A stretch of DNA of 7,525 nucleotides, taken from NCBI GenBank assembly GCA_030040115.1, contig JASHUH010000136.1:1-7525 (forward strand). The letters run 5' to 3'. A program made the position numbers and the translations under genes. Below are positions 1 through 6,275 of this stretch, piece after piece (within the stretch, counting starts at the first letter, position 1; the number at the start of each line of letters is the position of its first letter). The stretch is from Acidobacteriaceae bacterium. Lineage in GTDB: Bacteria > Acidobacteriota > Terriglobia > Terriglobales > Acidobacteriaceae. Below the pieces are notes generated by a model. The model worked only from the letters and a program-made list of their open reading frames with translations, made no database searches and was not told where the DNA came from.

Positions 1-391
1 GGTCGCTGAGGAGAATCCGCGGGCTCAAGAATCCCAGAATGCTCAGCCGCACCCGCAGGCGGCCAATGCGCGCGTAGGGCGCTTCGCCCGCCGCTTCGCG
101 TCCGTGGATCACCAGCCCACTCATGTCCGCTTCCAGGTGGGGCAATCGCCAGCGGAACGACGCAATCTCGACCTGCCCGCCCGTCAATCGTTCCAGCGAT
201 GCCGCCAGCCGTTTGCGCACCGTGTTTTGGAAGGCACCGGAGCTCGCATAAACATAGGCGCCGATCGCGGCCATCGTCGACAGAACCACCAGACCGGCGA
301 TCGAGAGCGGCAAGTGCCGGAAAAAGAAACGCCGCAAGCGCCGGCGCCACCGGTGGCCCCGCCGCTCGAAACTTCCAGGCCGCTCGCTCAT
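1..391 (-). CDS. tamB: TamB-like (DUF490/AsmA-superfamily) translocation and assembly module protein, N-terminal 130 residues, partial
   Basis: The reading frame opens at an ATG at 391-389 and stays open to the left edge, giving 130 residues. The start has a GGAGG at 402-398, six bases upstream, and overlaps the stop of the SurA-like gene as ATGA, so translation is probably coupled. A basic N-terminus (residues 10-25, rich in Arg) is followed by one hydrophobic segment (about 27-49), which fits an inner-membrane signal anchor. After it comes the stretch TGGQVEIASFRWRLPHLEAD, typical of the start of TamB/AsmA-like proteins, where a first beta-rich repeat follows the anchor. TamB proteins are long periplasm-spanning beta-taco proteins that work with an Omp85 partner (TamA, or BamA where TamA is absent) in outer-membrane protein insertion or lipid transport. 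Its place directly behind bamA and a SurA-like gene supports the call. The diagnostic C-terminal DUF490 domain is outside the window, so a generic AsmA-like protein remains possible. Confidence 0.8.
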   Translation of the reverse strand, partial: MSERPGSFERRGHRWRRRLRRFFFRHLPLSIAGLVVLSTMAAIGAYVYASSGAFQNTVRKRLAASLERLTGGQVEIASFRWRLPHLEADMSGLVIHGREAAGEAPYARIGRLRVRLSILGFLSPRILLSD

Positions 392-1248
392 GGCCGGCCT
401 CCGGCGGCTGCGGCTGCGCCTGCGCTTGCGCTAGCCGCCTTGTTTGCCGGCGCCGCCAGCGCCGGCTCAAGGATCTCGACGTCGCCCTGCTCGCGCAGAT
501 TCTCCAGCCACTGATCGAAGAGTATGTTCACCTGCTGTTCCAGGAGAATCTCTTCGATGCGCGGAGCCACCTCCCGGAGCGGCGGGATAGCTTCGTTTGG
601 CCGGTACTGGGGCAAAAGCGTGTCGCGGTAATACGTTTCAATCTGCGCCTGCGCAATGCGGATTCCCGCCCGGAAGCGCTGTTCGATAAACCGCAAAATC
701 TCCATCCGGTAACGAAAATACGCCTCCACGCGCGGTTCGGTCAGTCCGTGCTCGGCCAGAAATGTCTCCCACCCCGCTTCCGACGCGCAGTGCGCACGCA
801 CGCACGCGGGTAGCTGACTGCGAATCTCCATAAGGCGCGCGCCGAGCTGCGCCTGCGTGGGCTCCGCCGCCTGCGCGTCTTCTTTTCGAATCTGCTGCTC
901 GATCAACGTGCGGCTGATCAGCCGGTCCAGCGCCTCGCGGCGCGTCAGCGGACCCTGCCCTGCAACGTTTGGCTCTAAAACCGACAGCCGGATTTCGTCG
1001 TCCAAATCGCTGGCCAGGATGAGCCGCTTGTTCACCACCGCAACCGCCTCGTCCAAAACTACGGGCGCAGCGGTGGATGCGGCAGCTTGCGCCGGCTCCT
1101 TCTGCGCCCAGCCAGGCAGAGCCGCCCCACTCGCCATGAAAAAACCGAGAAGCAAGCCAACCCCGTGCCGCCACGGTCCGCGCCAATCGACTGGGGGCCT
1201 TGATCCCCGCCGGCTGCCGGCCCTCCGCACTGAAAATCTGCGCTTCAT
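388..1248 (-). CDS. SurA-like periplasmic chaperone without a PPIase domain
   Basis: This 286-residue protein probably acts in the periplasm, holding unfolded outer-membrane proteins for the BAM complex. A long basic n-region (residues 1-29) and hydrophobic core (about 30-43) end in GWAQ, a likely signal peptidase I site near 48. Residues 64-125 match the SurA N-terminal domain: LDEAVAVVNKRLILASDLDD, then a helix with REALDRLISRTLIEQQI. Residues 170-260 resemble the last part of SurA, with PRIEEILLEQQVNILFDQWL followed by LREQGDVEIL. No parvulin domain lies between these blocks; E. coli SurA is about 430 residues and has two. The tail (264-286) is low-complexity Ala/Gly. Two cysteines sit close together (149 and 154). 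The gene lies 38 bp behind bamA and overlaps the tamB-like start by 4 bp, so it is the middle gene of the operon. The ATG at 1248 has only a weak purine stretch upstream, supplied by the repeat array. Confidence 0.85.
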   Translation of the reverse strand: MKRRFSVRRAGSRRGSRPPVDWRGPWRHGVGLLLGFFMASGAALPGWAQKEPAQAAASTAAPVVLDEAVAVVNKRLILASDLDDEIRLSVLEPNVAGQGPLTRREALDRLISRTLIEQQIRKEDAQAAEPTQAQLGARLMEIRSQLPACVRAHCASEAGWETFLAEHGLTEPRVEAYFRYRMEILRFIEQRFRAGIRIAQAQIETYYRDTLLPQYRPNEAIPPLREVAPRIEEILLEQQVNILFDQWLENLREQGDVEILEPALAAPANKAASASAGAAAAAGGRP

Positions 1249-1250
1249 CC

Positions 1251-1289
1251 GTCCCTAAGTCCCTTAGTCCCTAAGTCCCTAGTCCCTTA
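1251..1289 (-). repeat. GGGACTWA short tandem repeat filling the bamA-surA junction
   Basis: On the minus strand five GGGAC cores follow one another at spacings of 7, 8, 8 and 8 bases, joined by TA, TTA, TAA and TTA. On the plus strand the gtccc cores start at 1251, 1259, 1267, 1275 and 1282. The array includes the TAA stop of bamA at one end and reaches to within two bases of the ATG of the SurA-like gene at the other. It therefore makes up the entire spacer and supplies whatever Shine-Dalgarno-like purines that gene has. The same GTCCCTAG word recurs near 6148-6162 and, inverted, at 6267-6274. Confidence 0.9.
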
Positions 1290-4200
1290 AAACGTCTGCC
1301 CCAGGCTGAAAAAGAAATTGAAATGTGGCGCCCCGCCCACATGCGGATCGCCGTAAGGCCCGTTCGGATTCGCGGTCGAGTAGCCGATGGAATAGTTGAT
1401 GTTCGCCGGGAAGATGGGTGGATTCAGGTTATAGCTGAAGTCGAAGCGAATCGGGCCGATGGGCGTATGGTAGCGCAGCCCAATGCCGGGAGTCTGCGAG
1501 AAGTAGTTGAAGTTGCACGCGCCCTGCTGCCCCGTGGAGGTCACCGGCCCTGTGGGGTTGTAGCTCTGCGTGTCATCCACCGTGGCCGTCTCTTTGCACG
1601 CGTCGCGATCGGGCTGGTGAACGCGCAGTGCGCTCGTCCACGCGTCTCCGGCGTTCGTAAACACATTGCCCATGTCTTCAAACAAAACGAAGCTCACCGT
1701 GTTGCCCACCCAGGGGAGCGTCGGCGGCGGCAGCCGCAATTCAGTGCTGTTGATCAGCGCCCCTGCGCCGCCCACCGGGTAGCCCGTCTCCGGGTCACGC
1801 GGACCGGCGGCGTTCTGCGAGAAACCGCGCAGCGAAATGGGCCCGCCGGCGTACAGCCGTTCCGGCAGCGGGATCAGCTCGCTCGAGCCCGACCCGAATG
1901 CCCGCACCTGGCCGTACCGGGTGTTGCGCGCCAGCACAATGCGGTCCTTGTCGAACCCGTAGTAGCTCGAGTTCGAGGTGTCGATGCGGTCGAACTCTGC
2001 CTGCGCCCCAAACATCTTGGCCGAAAGAAACTCCTGAAATGTCGTGTACGTGCCGCGGTGCGCGTCCATCGCCGAGTCCCGCGTGTCGCGAATCCAGGTA
2101 AACGCCGGCCCTGACACGCGCACCGCCGCCGCCAGTTCCGAAATCTCCTGCGGGAATACCTGCAGGCTGCTCGAAGCCACTTTGACGCGGCGGAAATCCA
2201 GCTCGTAGATCATCGTGTTGGCCTTCGAAAGCCACGAACCGGGGCTGAGAAAGCTCTCGTTCCACCGGAACCCCCCGTCCAGCCGCGACGCCACATAGGT
2301 GGTCACATCCTGCGAGTTGGCGTAGCCGCCGGAAAACGTCAGGCCGAAGTTCCGCGCTCCCTCGAAGCGCGGAATCTGGTAGAGCAAGTTGATGCTCTGC
2401 TCCAGCAATCCGTATGTGCCCTGCAGCGACGCCGATTGCTCGCGCCCGAACAGGTCATTCCGCGTGATTGCGGCCAACACCCGCGGGCTTACCCCCGTCT
2501 TTCCGTTGGGGTTGCACTTCACGCCTCCGGCAAACGCGCCCTGGCAGTTGTTCTGCGGCTGCCCGGTCTGCGCCTCGAAACCGAAACCATAGGTCAGCGC
2601 CCACCGCCGCGCCTCCACCGCCTGCAGCAACACGGTTTTGTACGCCTCACTGCCGGCCGGATTTTCCACTGCCGTGTCCACTTCATTGAACAGCGCGTAT
2701 TCGTATAGGTTGCGCTGCGTGTCTGCGAGCGCACTTTCGTTCAGAGGGTCGCCGGCGTGAATGGTAATGGCGTTCGCCACCGTCGCTGGGCGCGTGTAGT
2801 TGAGGCCGGTCAATAGCACATTGCGCACAAACACCTGCTCGCCCTCGTCGATTTGGAAAACCACATCCACCCGGCTCGCATCCGCCTTCTCCGGCTGCTG
2901 CGAAACGTTCACCGCTACCTGGTCGAATCCCCGGCTCATATACAGGGTCAGCAACGCGTCCCGGTCCCCCGCCACGTTCCTGAAGCTGAACAACTGGCCG
3001 GGAATGGTGTTGAACATCGGGGTCAACAGATCCGTGGCGATGTGCGCGTTCCCCTCGATCCGCACCGTCCCCACGCGCAATTGCGGTCCCTCGTCGATCC
3101 GATAGGTCACCACCAGCGGAGCCGCCTTTGCTCCTCCTGTTTCTCCCGGCGGATCGTCGGCAGCCGCCCCGCCTGCCTGCGCGGCCGTCTCAGGGGTGTT
3201 CACTTCGGGCGTCACTCTCACCTGCGAGAACCCGTTGTTCTGGTAGACCGCTTGCAACGCGCTTACGTCTCCCGCCAGCAGAGACTGGCTGTAAGCGCCG
3301 TGCCGGTCCAATGTGTTAGCTGCGCGCACGCTCAGCAAATCCTTCAGCGTGCGGGCGTCGAAGTAGTGGTCGCCGGTCACCGTAACCTGCTCCACGCGTC
3401 GCCGCGGGCCCAGATTCACCGTAAACACAATGGTTACCTCTTGGTCGCCGCGCGATTCTTCGCTATGGCCCACTTTTACATCGAAGTATCCCAGACGCTG
3501 ATAGTAGTCTCGCAGTCGCCGGTTGCCCTCGTTCAGCAGGTCTTCATCCACGCTTCCTTCCTGGTAAATGGGGATCAGCCGGCGCACGTGGTCGGCATCC
3601 AGGCTCGCTCCTTCCACTCGCACCCGCACCACCGGGCCTCGGTTGGCGGTGAAGCTGAAGTTGGCCAGCTTGGAACTGCCGTCGTACTGCTCCGCCGCCA
3701 ACTTTACGTCGGCTTCCAGCCGGTCCTGCTTTTGGTAATGCTCCAGCACCGAGTCCAGGGCGTGGTTCACCGTGTCGTGATCCACATGGGAGCCTTTCCT
3801 CAGGTGCGCGCGGCGCCGGAACTCCCCCGCCGCCATTCCGCTGTCGCCCGATACCTCCACCGAGCCCACGCGCGCCTGCGCTCCCGAGCTGACGTGAAAG
3901 GCAATATCCACGAGCTGTTCGGCTTCGTGCCGCGTAAGCTTCTGCTCAATCGCCGGTTCGGGAAAACCATTGTTCGCCAGCACCGCGCGCATTTGAGCGA
4001 GGGCTTGCGCCAGCTTGGCCTCGGTGAACCGCGTTCCCGGCGTCAGGTCGCTGGCCCGCTCCAGTTGCGCGTTCACCGTCGCCCCCTTGGCCCCGTCCAC
4101 GCTCACCGTGCCGATGAATATGCGCGGTTGGCCACGAAACACCACGGCCACGCCGTCGCCTTCGCGCACGCCCGCCGCCTCAAGGGTGTCGTAAAGCCCG

Positions 4201-4592
4201 GTGGCGTAAAGCTGGCGCAGGCTCTCGCGCAGCGCCGCCGCGTTCAGCGGCGTTCCTATCGCTTGCGCCAAATGGCCGGCCACCAGCCGCAGGCGGTCCG
4301 CCGGAACGCCTTCAAAGCCGATGCGCACCACCGGAAGCCCCGCCCAGCGCGATCCAGCACCGAACTCGGCAGGCGCAGCCGTCGCCACCGCGCCGGGCGT
4401 CGCGGCAGAACCCTCCGCGGCGCCATCGGCCGACGCGCCAACCTCTTGGCCCCAACACGCGTCCCAACACTCAATGGCTGGCATCGCCGCGCAGCATAGC
4501 AGCACAAGCAGCCATCGGAACCGCAAGAAGACCCCGCCGGGGCCCCGAAATCCCAGATGATGGCCACATTTTCGAACTGCCACACTCCGCAA
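1287..4592 (-). CDS. bamA: BamA-type Omp85 outer-membrane protein assembly factor with about seven POTRA repeats
   Basis: This is the outer-membrane insertase for beta-barrel proteins. Residues here are numbered from the longest possible start, a TTG at 4664. A signal peptide core lies at 48-60. About seven POTRA-type repeats begin near 112, 182, 264, 345, 421, 528 and 610; E. coli BamA has five. An Ala/Gly-rich insert (490-516) interrupts the fifth. The C-terminal barrel spans about 686-1125, a normal size for 16 strands. It carries the Omp85 loop-6 motif as SLRGF (944-948) and ends in FSLGQTF with the terminal Phe expected of barrel proteins. The frame has no ATG before the signal peptide, so the start is not ATG. 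I chose the TTG at 4592 because GGGAG stands seven bases upstream. GTG at 4583 and TTG at 4526 are alternatives, the latter giving the most compact signal peptide. It is first in the operon with the SurA-like and TamB-like genes. No separate TamA is seen, so it may serve both pathways. Confidence 0.93.
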   Translation of the reverse strand: MRSVAVRKCGHHLGFRGPGGVFLRFRWLLVLLCCAAMPAIECWDACWGQEVGASADGAAEGSAATPGAVATAAPAEFGAGSRWAGLPVVRIGFEGVPADRLRLVAGHLAQAIGTPLNAAALRESLRQLYATGLYDTLEAAGVREGDGVAVVFRGQPRIFIGTVSVDGAKGATVNAQLERASDLTPGTRFTEAKLAQALAQMRAVLANNGFPEPAIEQKLTRHEAEQLVDIAFHVSSGAQARVGSVEVSGDSGMAAGEFRRRAHLRKGSHVDHDTVNHALDSVLEHYQKQDRLEADVKLAAEQYDGSSKLANFSFTANRGPVVRVRVEGASLDADHVRRLIPIYQEGSVDEDLLNEGNRRLRDYYQRLGYFDVKVGHSEESRGDQEVTIVFTVNLGPRRRVEQVTVTGDHYFDARTLKDLLSVRAANTLDRHGAYSQSLLAGDVSALQAVYQNNGFSQVRVTPEVNTPETAAQAGGAAADDPPGETGGAKAAPLVVTYRIDEGPQLRVGTVRIEGNAHIATDLLTPMFNTIPGQLFSFRNVAGDRDALLTLYMSRGFDQVAVNVSQQPEKADASRVDVVFQIDEGEQVFVRNVLLTGLNYTRPATVANAITIHAGDPLNESALADTQRNLYEYALFNEVDTAVENPAGSEAYKTVLLQAVEARRWALTYGFGFEAQTGQPQNNCQGAFAGGVKCNPNGKTGVSPRVLAAITRNDLFGREQSASLQGTYGLLEQSINLLYQIPRFEGARNFGLTFSGGYANSQDVTTYVASRLDGGFRWNESFLSPGSWLSKANTMIYELDFRRVKVASSSLQVFPQEISELAAAVRVSGPAFTWIRDTRDSAMDAHRGTYTTFQEFLSAKMFGAQAEFDRIDTSNSSYYGFDKDRIVLARNTRYGQVRAFGSGSSELIPLPERLYAGGPISLRGFSQNAAGPRDPETGYPVGGAGALINSTELRLPPPTLPWVGNTVSFVLFEDMGNVFTNAGDAWTSALRVHQPDRDACKETATVDDTQSYNPTGPVTSTGQQGACNFNYFSQTPGIGLRYHTPIGPIRFDFSYNLNPPIFPANINYSIGYSTANPNGPYGDPHVGGAPHFNFFFSLGQTF

Positions 4593-4790
4593 AATCCATC
4601 TCCCAAAGGCAAAGGGGGAACCGTGCCCATACGCATTCGCGTTTCTGCTTTGGATTGCATCCAATCAACAGAGGGACGCGCCGCCGGCATTCCCCGCCCT
4701 CGCGGCTCCGGATGCTCCCCACTTATACTAACGAGGAATGAGGTCGGTTGTTGTGCGGCCAGCCTCGAAAGCAACTCCCAAAGGAAGCGC
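4593..4790. promoter_or_regulatory. Divergent control region between the bamA operon and the sigma gene
   Basis: About 198 bp separate the chosen bamA start (4592) from the sigma start (4791), and both operons must be started from here. It holds a candidate ECF promoter at 4617-4645 (listed separately). It also holds a near-symmetrical TTATACTAA at 4723-4731, which reads as a -10-like TATACT rightward and TATAAG leftward. Neither of these has a convincing TTGACA-like -35 at 16-18 bp. The sigma frame is open upstream to an ATG at 4557 and the bamA frame to a TTG at 4664, so longer overlapping proteins are formally possible but lack ribosome binding sites. Confidence 0.4.
4617..4645 (+). promoter_or_regulatory. 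Candidate ECF-type promoter upstream of the sigma gene
   Basis: GGAACC at 4617-4622 is followed after 17 bases by CGTTTC at 4640-4645. This fits the general GGAAC / CGT pattern used by many ECF sigma factors, including the GGAAY-N16-17-SGTT style of the SigH/SigR type. Transcription would start near 4652 and leave a leader of about 140 bases before the ATG at 4791. If real, the sigma factor would drive its own gene. Such short motifs arise by chance, so confidence is low. Confidence 0.3.
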
Positions 4791-5597
4791 ATGCGTCGTT
4801 CCCCACTTCCCCCGCAAGACCCAGCGCGCCATCCGGCCCTGCGCAACGGAGAAAGCAAATCGGCTAAACGTGTCGCCGTGCCTCCGCAGGACAACGGAAA
4901 AGCCGAACCGGCCAAAGGCGACGGCATACCTCCTGAGGTCCAAACATCACCTCAAAACAATGGCCAGGCCGTTGCGCCCGTCTCGGCAAACCGCCCCGTT
5001 CCCTCTCCCGGCGCGGCGCGGCCCGATTCCCCCGAGGCCGACATCCTGGCCCGCGCCCAAGCCGGCGACCATCAGGCCTTCGCCCGCCTTTATTCCCTGC
5101 ACAAGAGGCGTATTTATTCCCTCTGCCTGCGCATGGTCGGCAATATCGCCGAAGCCGAGGACCTCACCCAGGAGGCCTTCCTCCAGTTGCACCGCAAAAT
5201 CGTCACCTTTCGCGGCGACTCGGCCTTTTCCACCTGGCTGCACCGCCTGGCCATTAACGTGGTCCTGATGCAATTGCGAAAAAAAGGCTTGTCCCTGATC
5301 TCTCTCGACGAAGCCATGGAGCCGACTCCCGAGGAGGGTCCCGGCCGCAGCTTTGGCGCCCCCGATCTCACCCTCGCCGGAGCCATCGATCGCCTCGCGC
5401 TCGAGCGCGCCGTCGCCGACTTGCCCGCCGGCTACCGCCTCATTTTCATCCTTCACGACGTCGAGGGCTTCGAGCATAATGAAATTGCCGCTATGCTCGA
5501 CTGCTCCATCGGCAATAGCAAATCGCAATTGCATAAGGCGCGCCTCAAGTTGCGCGATGCTTTGCGCACCCACCTTCCCCAGGAGGCCGAGTTATGA
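4791..5597 (+). CDS. ECF-family (RpoE-like, sigma-70 group 4) RNA polymerase sigma factor
   Basis: This 268-residue protein directs RNA polymerase to stress promoters. Region 2 spans about 85-165, with the core-binding segment AEAEDLTQEAF (120-130) and the -10 recognition segment FSTWLHRLAINVVLMQLR (146-163). Region 4 spans about 203-257 and contains the helix-turn-helix EIAAMLDCSIGNSKSQLHKA that reads the -35 element. There is no sigma-3 domain, as expected for the ECF class. The start at 4791 has AAGGAAG just upstream; the frame remains open further back but without a ribosome site. Unusual is an 82-residue Pro/Ala/Asn-rich N-terminus before region 2, with an imperfect repeat (PPQDNGKAEP and SPQNNGQAVAP); typical ECF factors begin within a few residues of region 2. 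The stop overlaps the anti-sigma start by 4 bp (ATGA), so the pair is made together. Its targets cannot be proven from the sequence. Confidence 0.95.
   Translation: MRRSPLPPQDPARHPALRNGESKSAKRVAVPPQDNGKAEPAKGDGIPPEVQTSPQNNGQAVAPVSANRPVPSPGAARPDSPEADILARAQAGDHQAFARLYSLHKRRIYSLCLRMVGNIAEAEDLTQEAFLQLHRKIVTFRGDSAFSTWLHRLAINVVLMQLRKKGLSLISLDEAMEPTPEEGPGRSFGAPDLTLAGAIDRLALERAVADLPAGYRLIFILHDVEGFEHNEIAAMLDCSIGNSKSQLHKARLKLRDALRTHLPQEAEL
5581..5586 (+). promoter_or_regulatory. Consensus Shine-Dalgarno of the anti-sigma gene
   Basis: AGGAGG lies inside the last codons of the sigma gene, seven bases before the anti-sigma ATG at 5594. A full-consensus site combined with the ATGA overlap should ensure that the anti-sigma protein is made at least in step with the sigma factor. 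It also fixes the anti-sigma start. Confidence 0.85.
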
Positions 5598-5866
5598 CCG
5601 GCGTTCCCGGTAAACTGAGCTGCGCTGACTTTCAGGCCCATCTGCCGGAACTGATCGCCTCGGGCCAGGACGTCGCCAACCATCCCCATATACAGACGTG
5701 CGAACTCTGCCGCGCCCTCCTTGCCGACCTCGAAACCATCGCCGAGGCCGCCCGCCAGTTGTTTCCCAGCGTCGAGCCCCCCGACGAGGTCTGGCAACAT
5801 ATCGAATCGGCCATCAAAAGCGAAGCGGCGACGGAACCCGCTCACCGCAGCGCCAAGGGGGCATAA
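5594..5866 (+). CDS. Soluble zinc-binding anti-sigma factor (ZAS / zf-HC2 type)
   Basis: This is a 90-residue partner that probably binds and silences the sigma factor encoded just upstream. It carries the ZAS signature H-x3-C-x2-C as His32, Cys36 and Cys39 (HIQTCELC), with Cys10 as the likely fourth zinc ligand. This spacing is close to RsrA of Streptomyces, which uses Cys11, His37, Cys41 and Cys44. The helical stretch 40-57 and the segment PPDEVWQHIESAIK (62-75) are consistent with the sigma-wrapping helices of such proteins. There is no transmembrane helix and no periplasmic domain, unlike RseA, so it should sense something in the cytoplasm. In RsrA, oxidation of zinc-ligand cysteines releases the sigma factor; whether this protein responds to thiol oxidation is inference, since some ZAS proteins do not. 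The start is fixed by AGGAGG seven bases upstream and by the ATGA overlap. The next gene, lon, is 546 bp away. Confidence 0.9.
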   Translation: MTGVPGKLSCADFQAHLPELIASGQDVANHPHIQTCELCRALLADLETIAEAARQLFPSVEPPDEVWQHIESAIKSEAATEPAHRSAKGA

Positions 5867-5879
5867 ATCCCGGATTGCA

Positions 5880-5915
5880 CTGCGCTTGCCTCGAAGCACG
5901 ATCTTCGTGGCGCAG
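5880..5915 (+). terminator. Stem-loop after the anti-sigma gene, possible terminator
   Basis: Starting 14 bases after the stop codon, CTGCGC (5880-5885) pairs with GCGCAG (5910-5915), and inside it CGAAG (5892-5896) pairs with CTTCG (5903-5907). No run of T follows, so this is not a classical intrinsic terminator. It may protect the 3' end of the sigma/anti-sigma transcript. Confidence 0.35.
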
Positions 5916-6146
5916 CCAGGCCCTTTGAAATCAGTCCTGAGCCAAACGACCCGAGTGAGCCCGTTGAGATGCTGGCCGGCTTTTCGCTATGCTCACCCTC
6001 CAATACGCCAACTCGCCCAACCGCGATAGCGCGGCCAGCTTTGCCCAGGCGCCACGGGTCTTGGCCGCCGGCCGGCGTTCGGCCCGGTCGCAAGCGGCAA
6101 ACCCTCGTGCCCAACCTATGTTTCCGCCCTGGTTCTCACGGCCATC

Positions 6147-6275
6147 AGTCCCTAGTCCCTAGTTTTTCTCCTCATTCTTCCGCCACCTTCGCCGATACAC
6201 CGTTCGAGACGCCACGACCGGGCAGAAGCCGCAATCCCTTGCCTCTGCCCAAACCGCATCTCATGGCTAGGGACC
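6147..6275. repeat. Inverted GTCCCTAG repeats flanking about 104 bp
   Basis: The left end holds two direct copies, AGTCCCT-AGTCCCTAG (6147-6162), running into TTTTTC. The right end holds one inverted copy, CTAGGGACC (6267-6275). Eight of nine bases match between AGTCCCTAG (6154-6162) and the reverse complement of the right copy. The word is the same as the core of the tandem array between bamA and the SurA-like gene. This could be a dispersed short repeat or a tiny non-autonomous element. No target-site duplication is evident. Confidence 0.5.

Noticed and set aside
2853..4499. A long open frame of 548 codons on the plus strand, antisense to bamA
   Set aside because: It lies wholly inside the bamA coding sequence and is rich in Arg/His/Ala with no domain pattern. 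GC-rich genes commonly leave the opposite strand open.
4557..4790. An N-terminal extension of the sigma factor to the ATG at 4557
   Set aside because: The added 78 residues have no domain, no ribosome site and overlap the bamA start. The ATG at 4791 has AAGGAAG in place.
4738..5268. An ATG at 4738 preceded by GAGGA, opening a 176-codon frame
   Set aside because: The Shine-Dalgarno is only one base from the ATG, and the frame is offset from the sigma gene, giving a Pro/Arg/Ser-rich shadow product.
5842..6114. A 90-codon minus-strand frame overlapping the 3' end of the anti-sigma gene
   Set aside because: It has low-complexity Gly/Ser/Arg composition, no ribosome site and it runs into a convincing gene on the other strand. 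A homology search would be needed to revive it.
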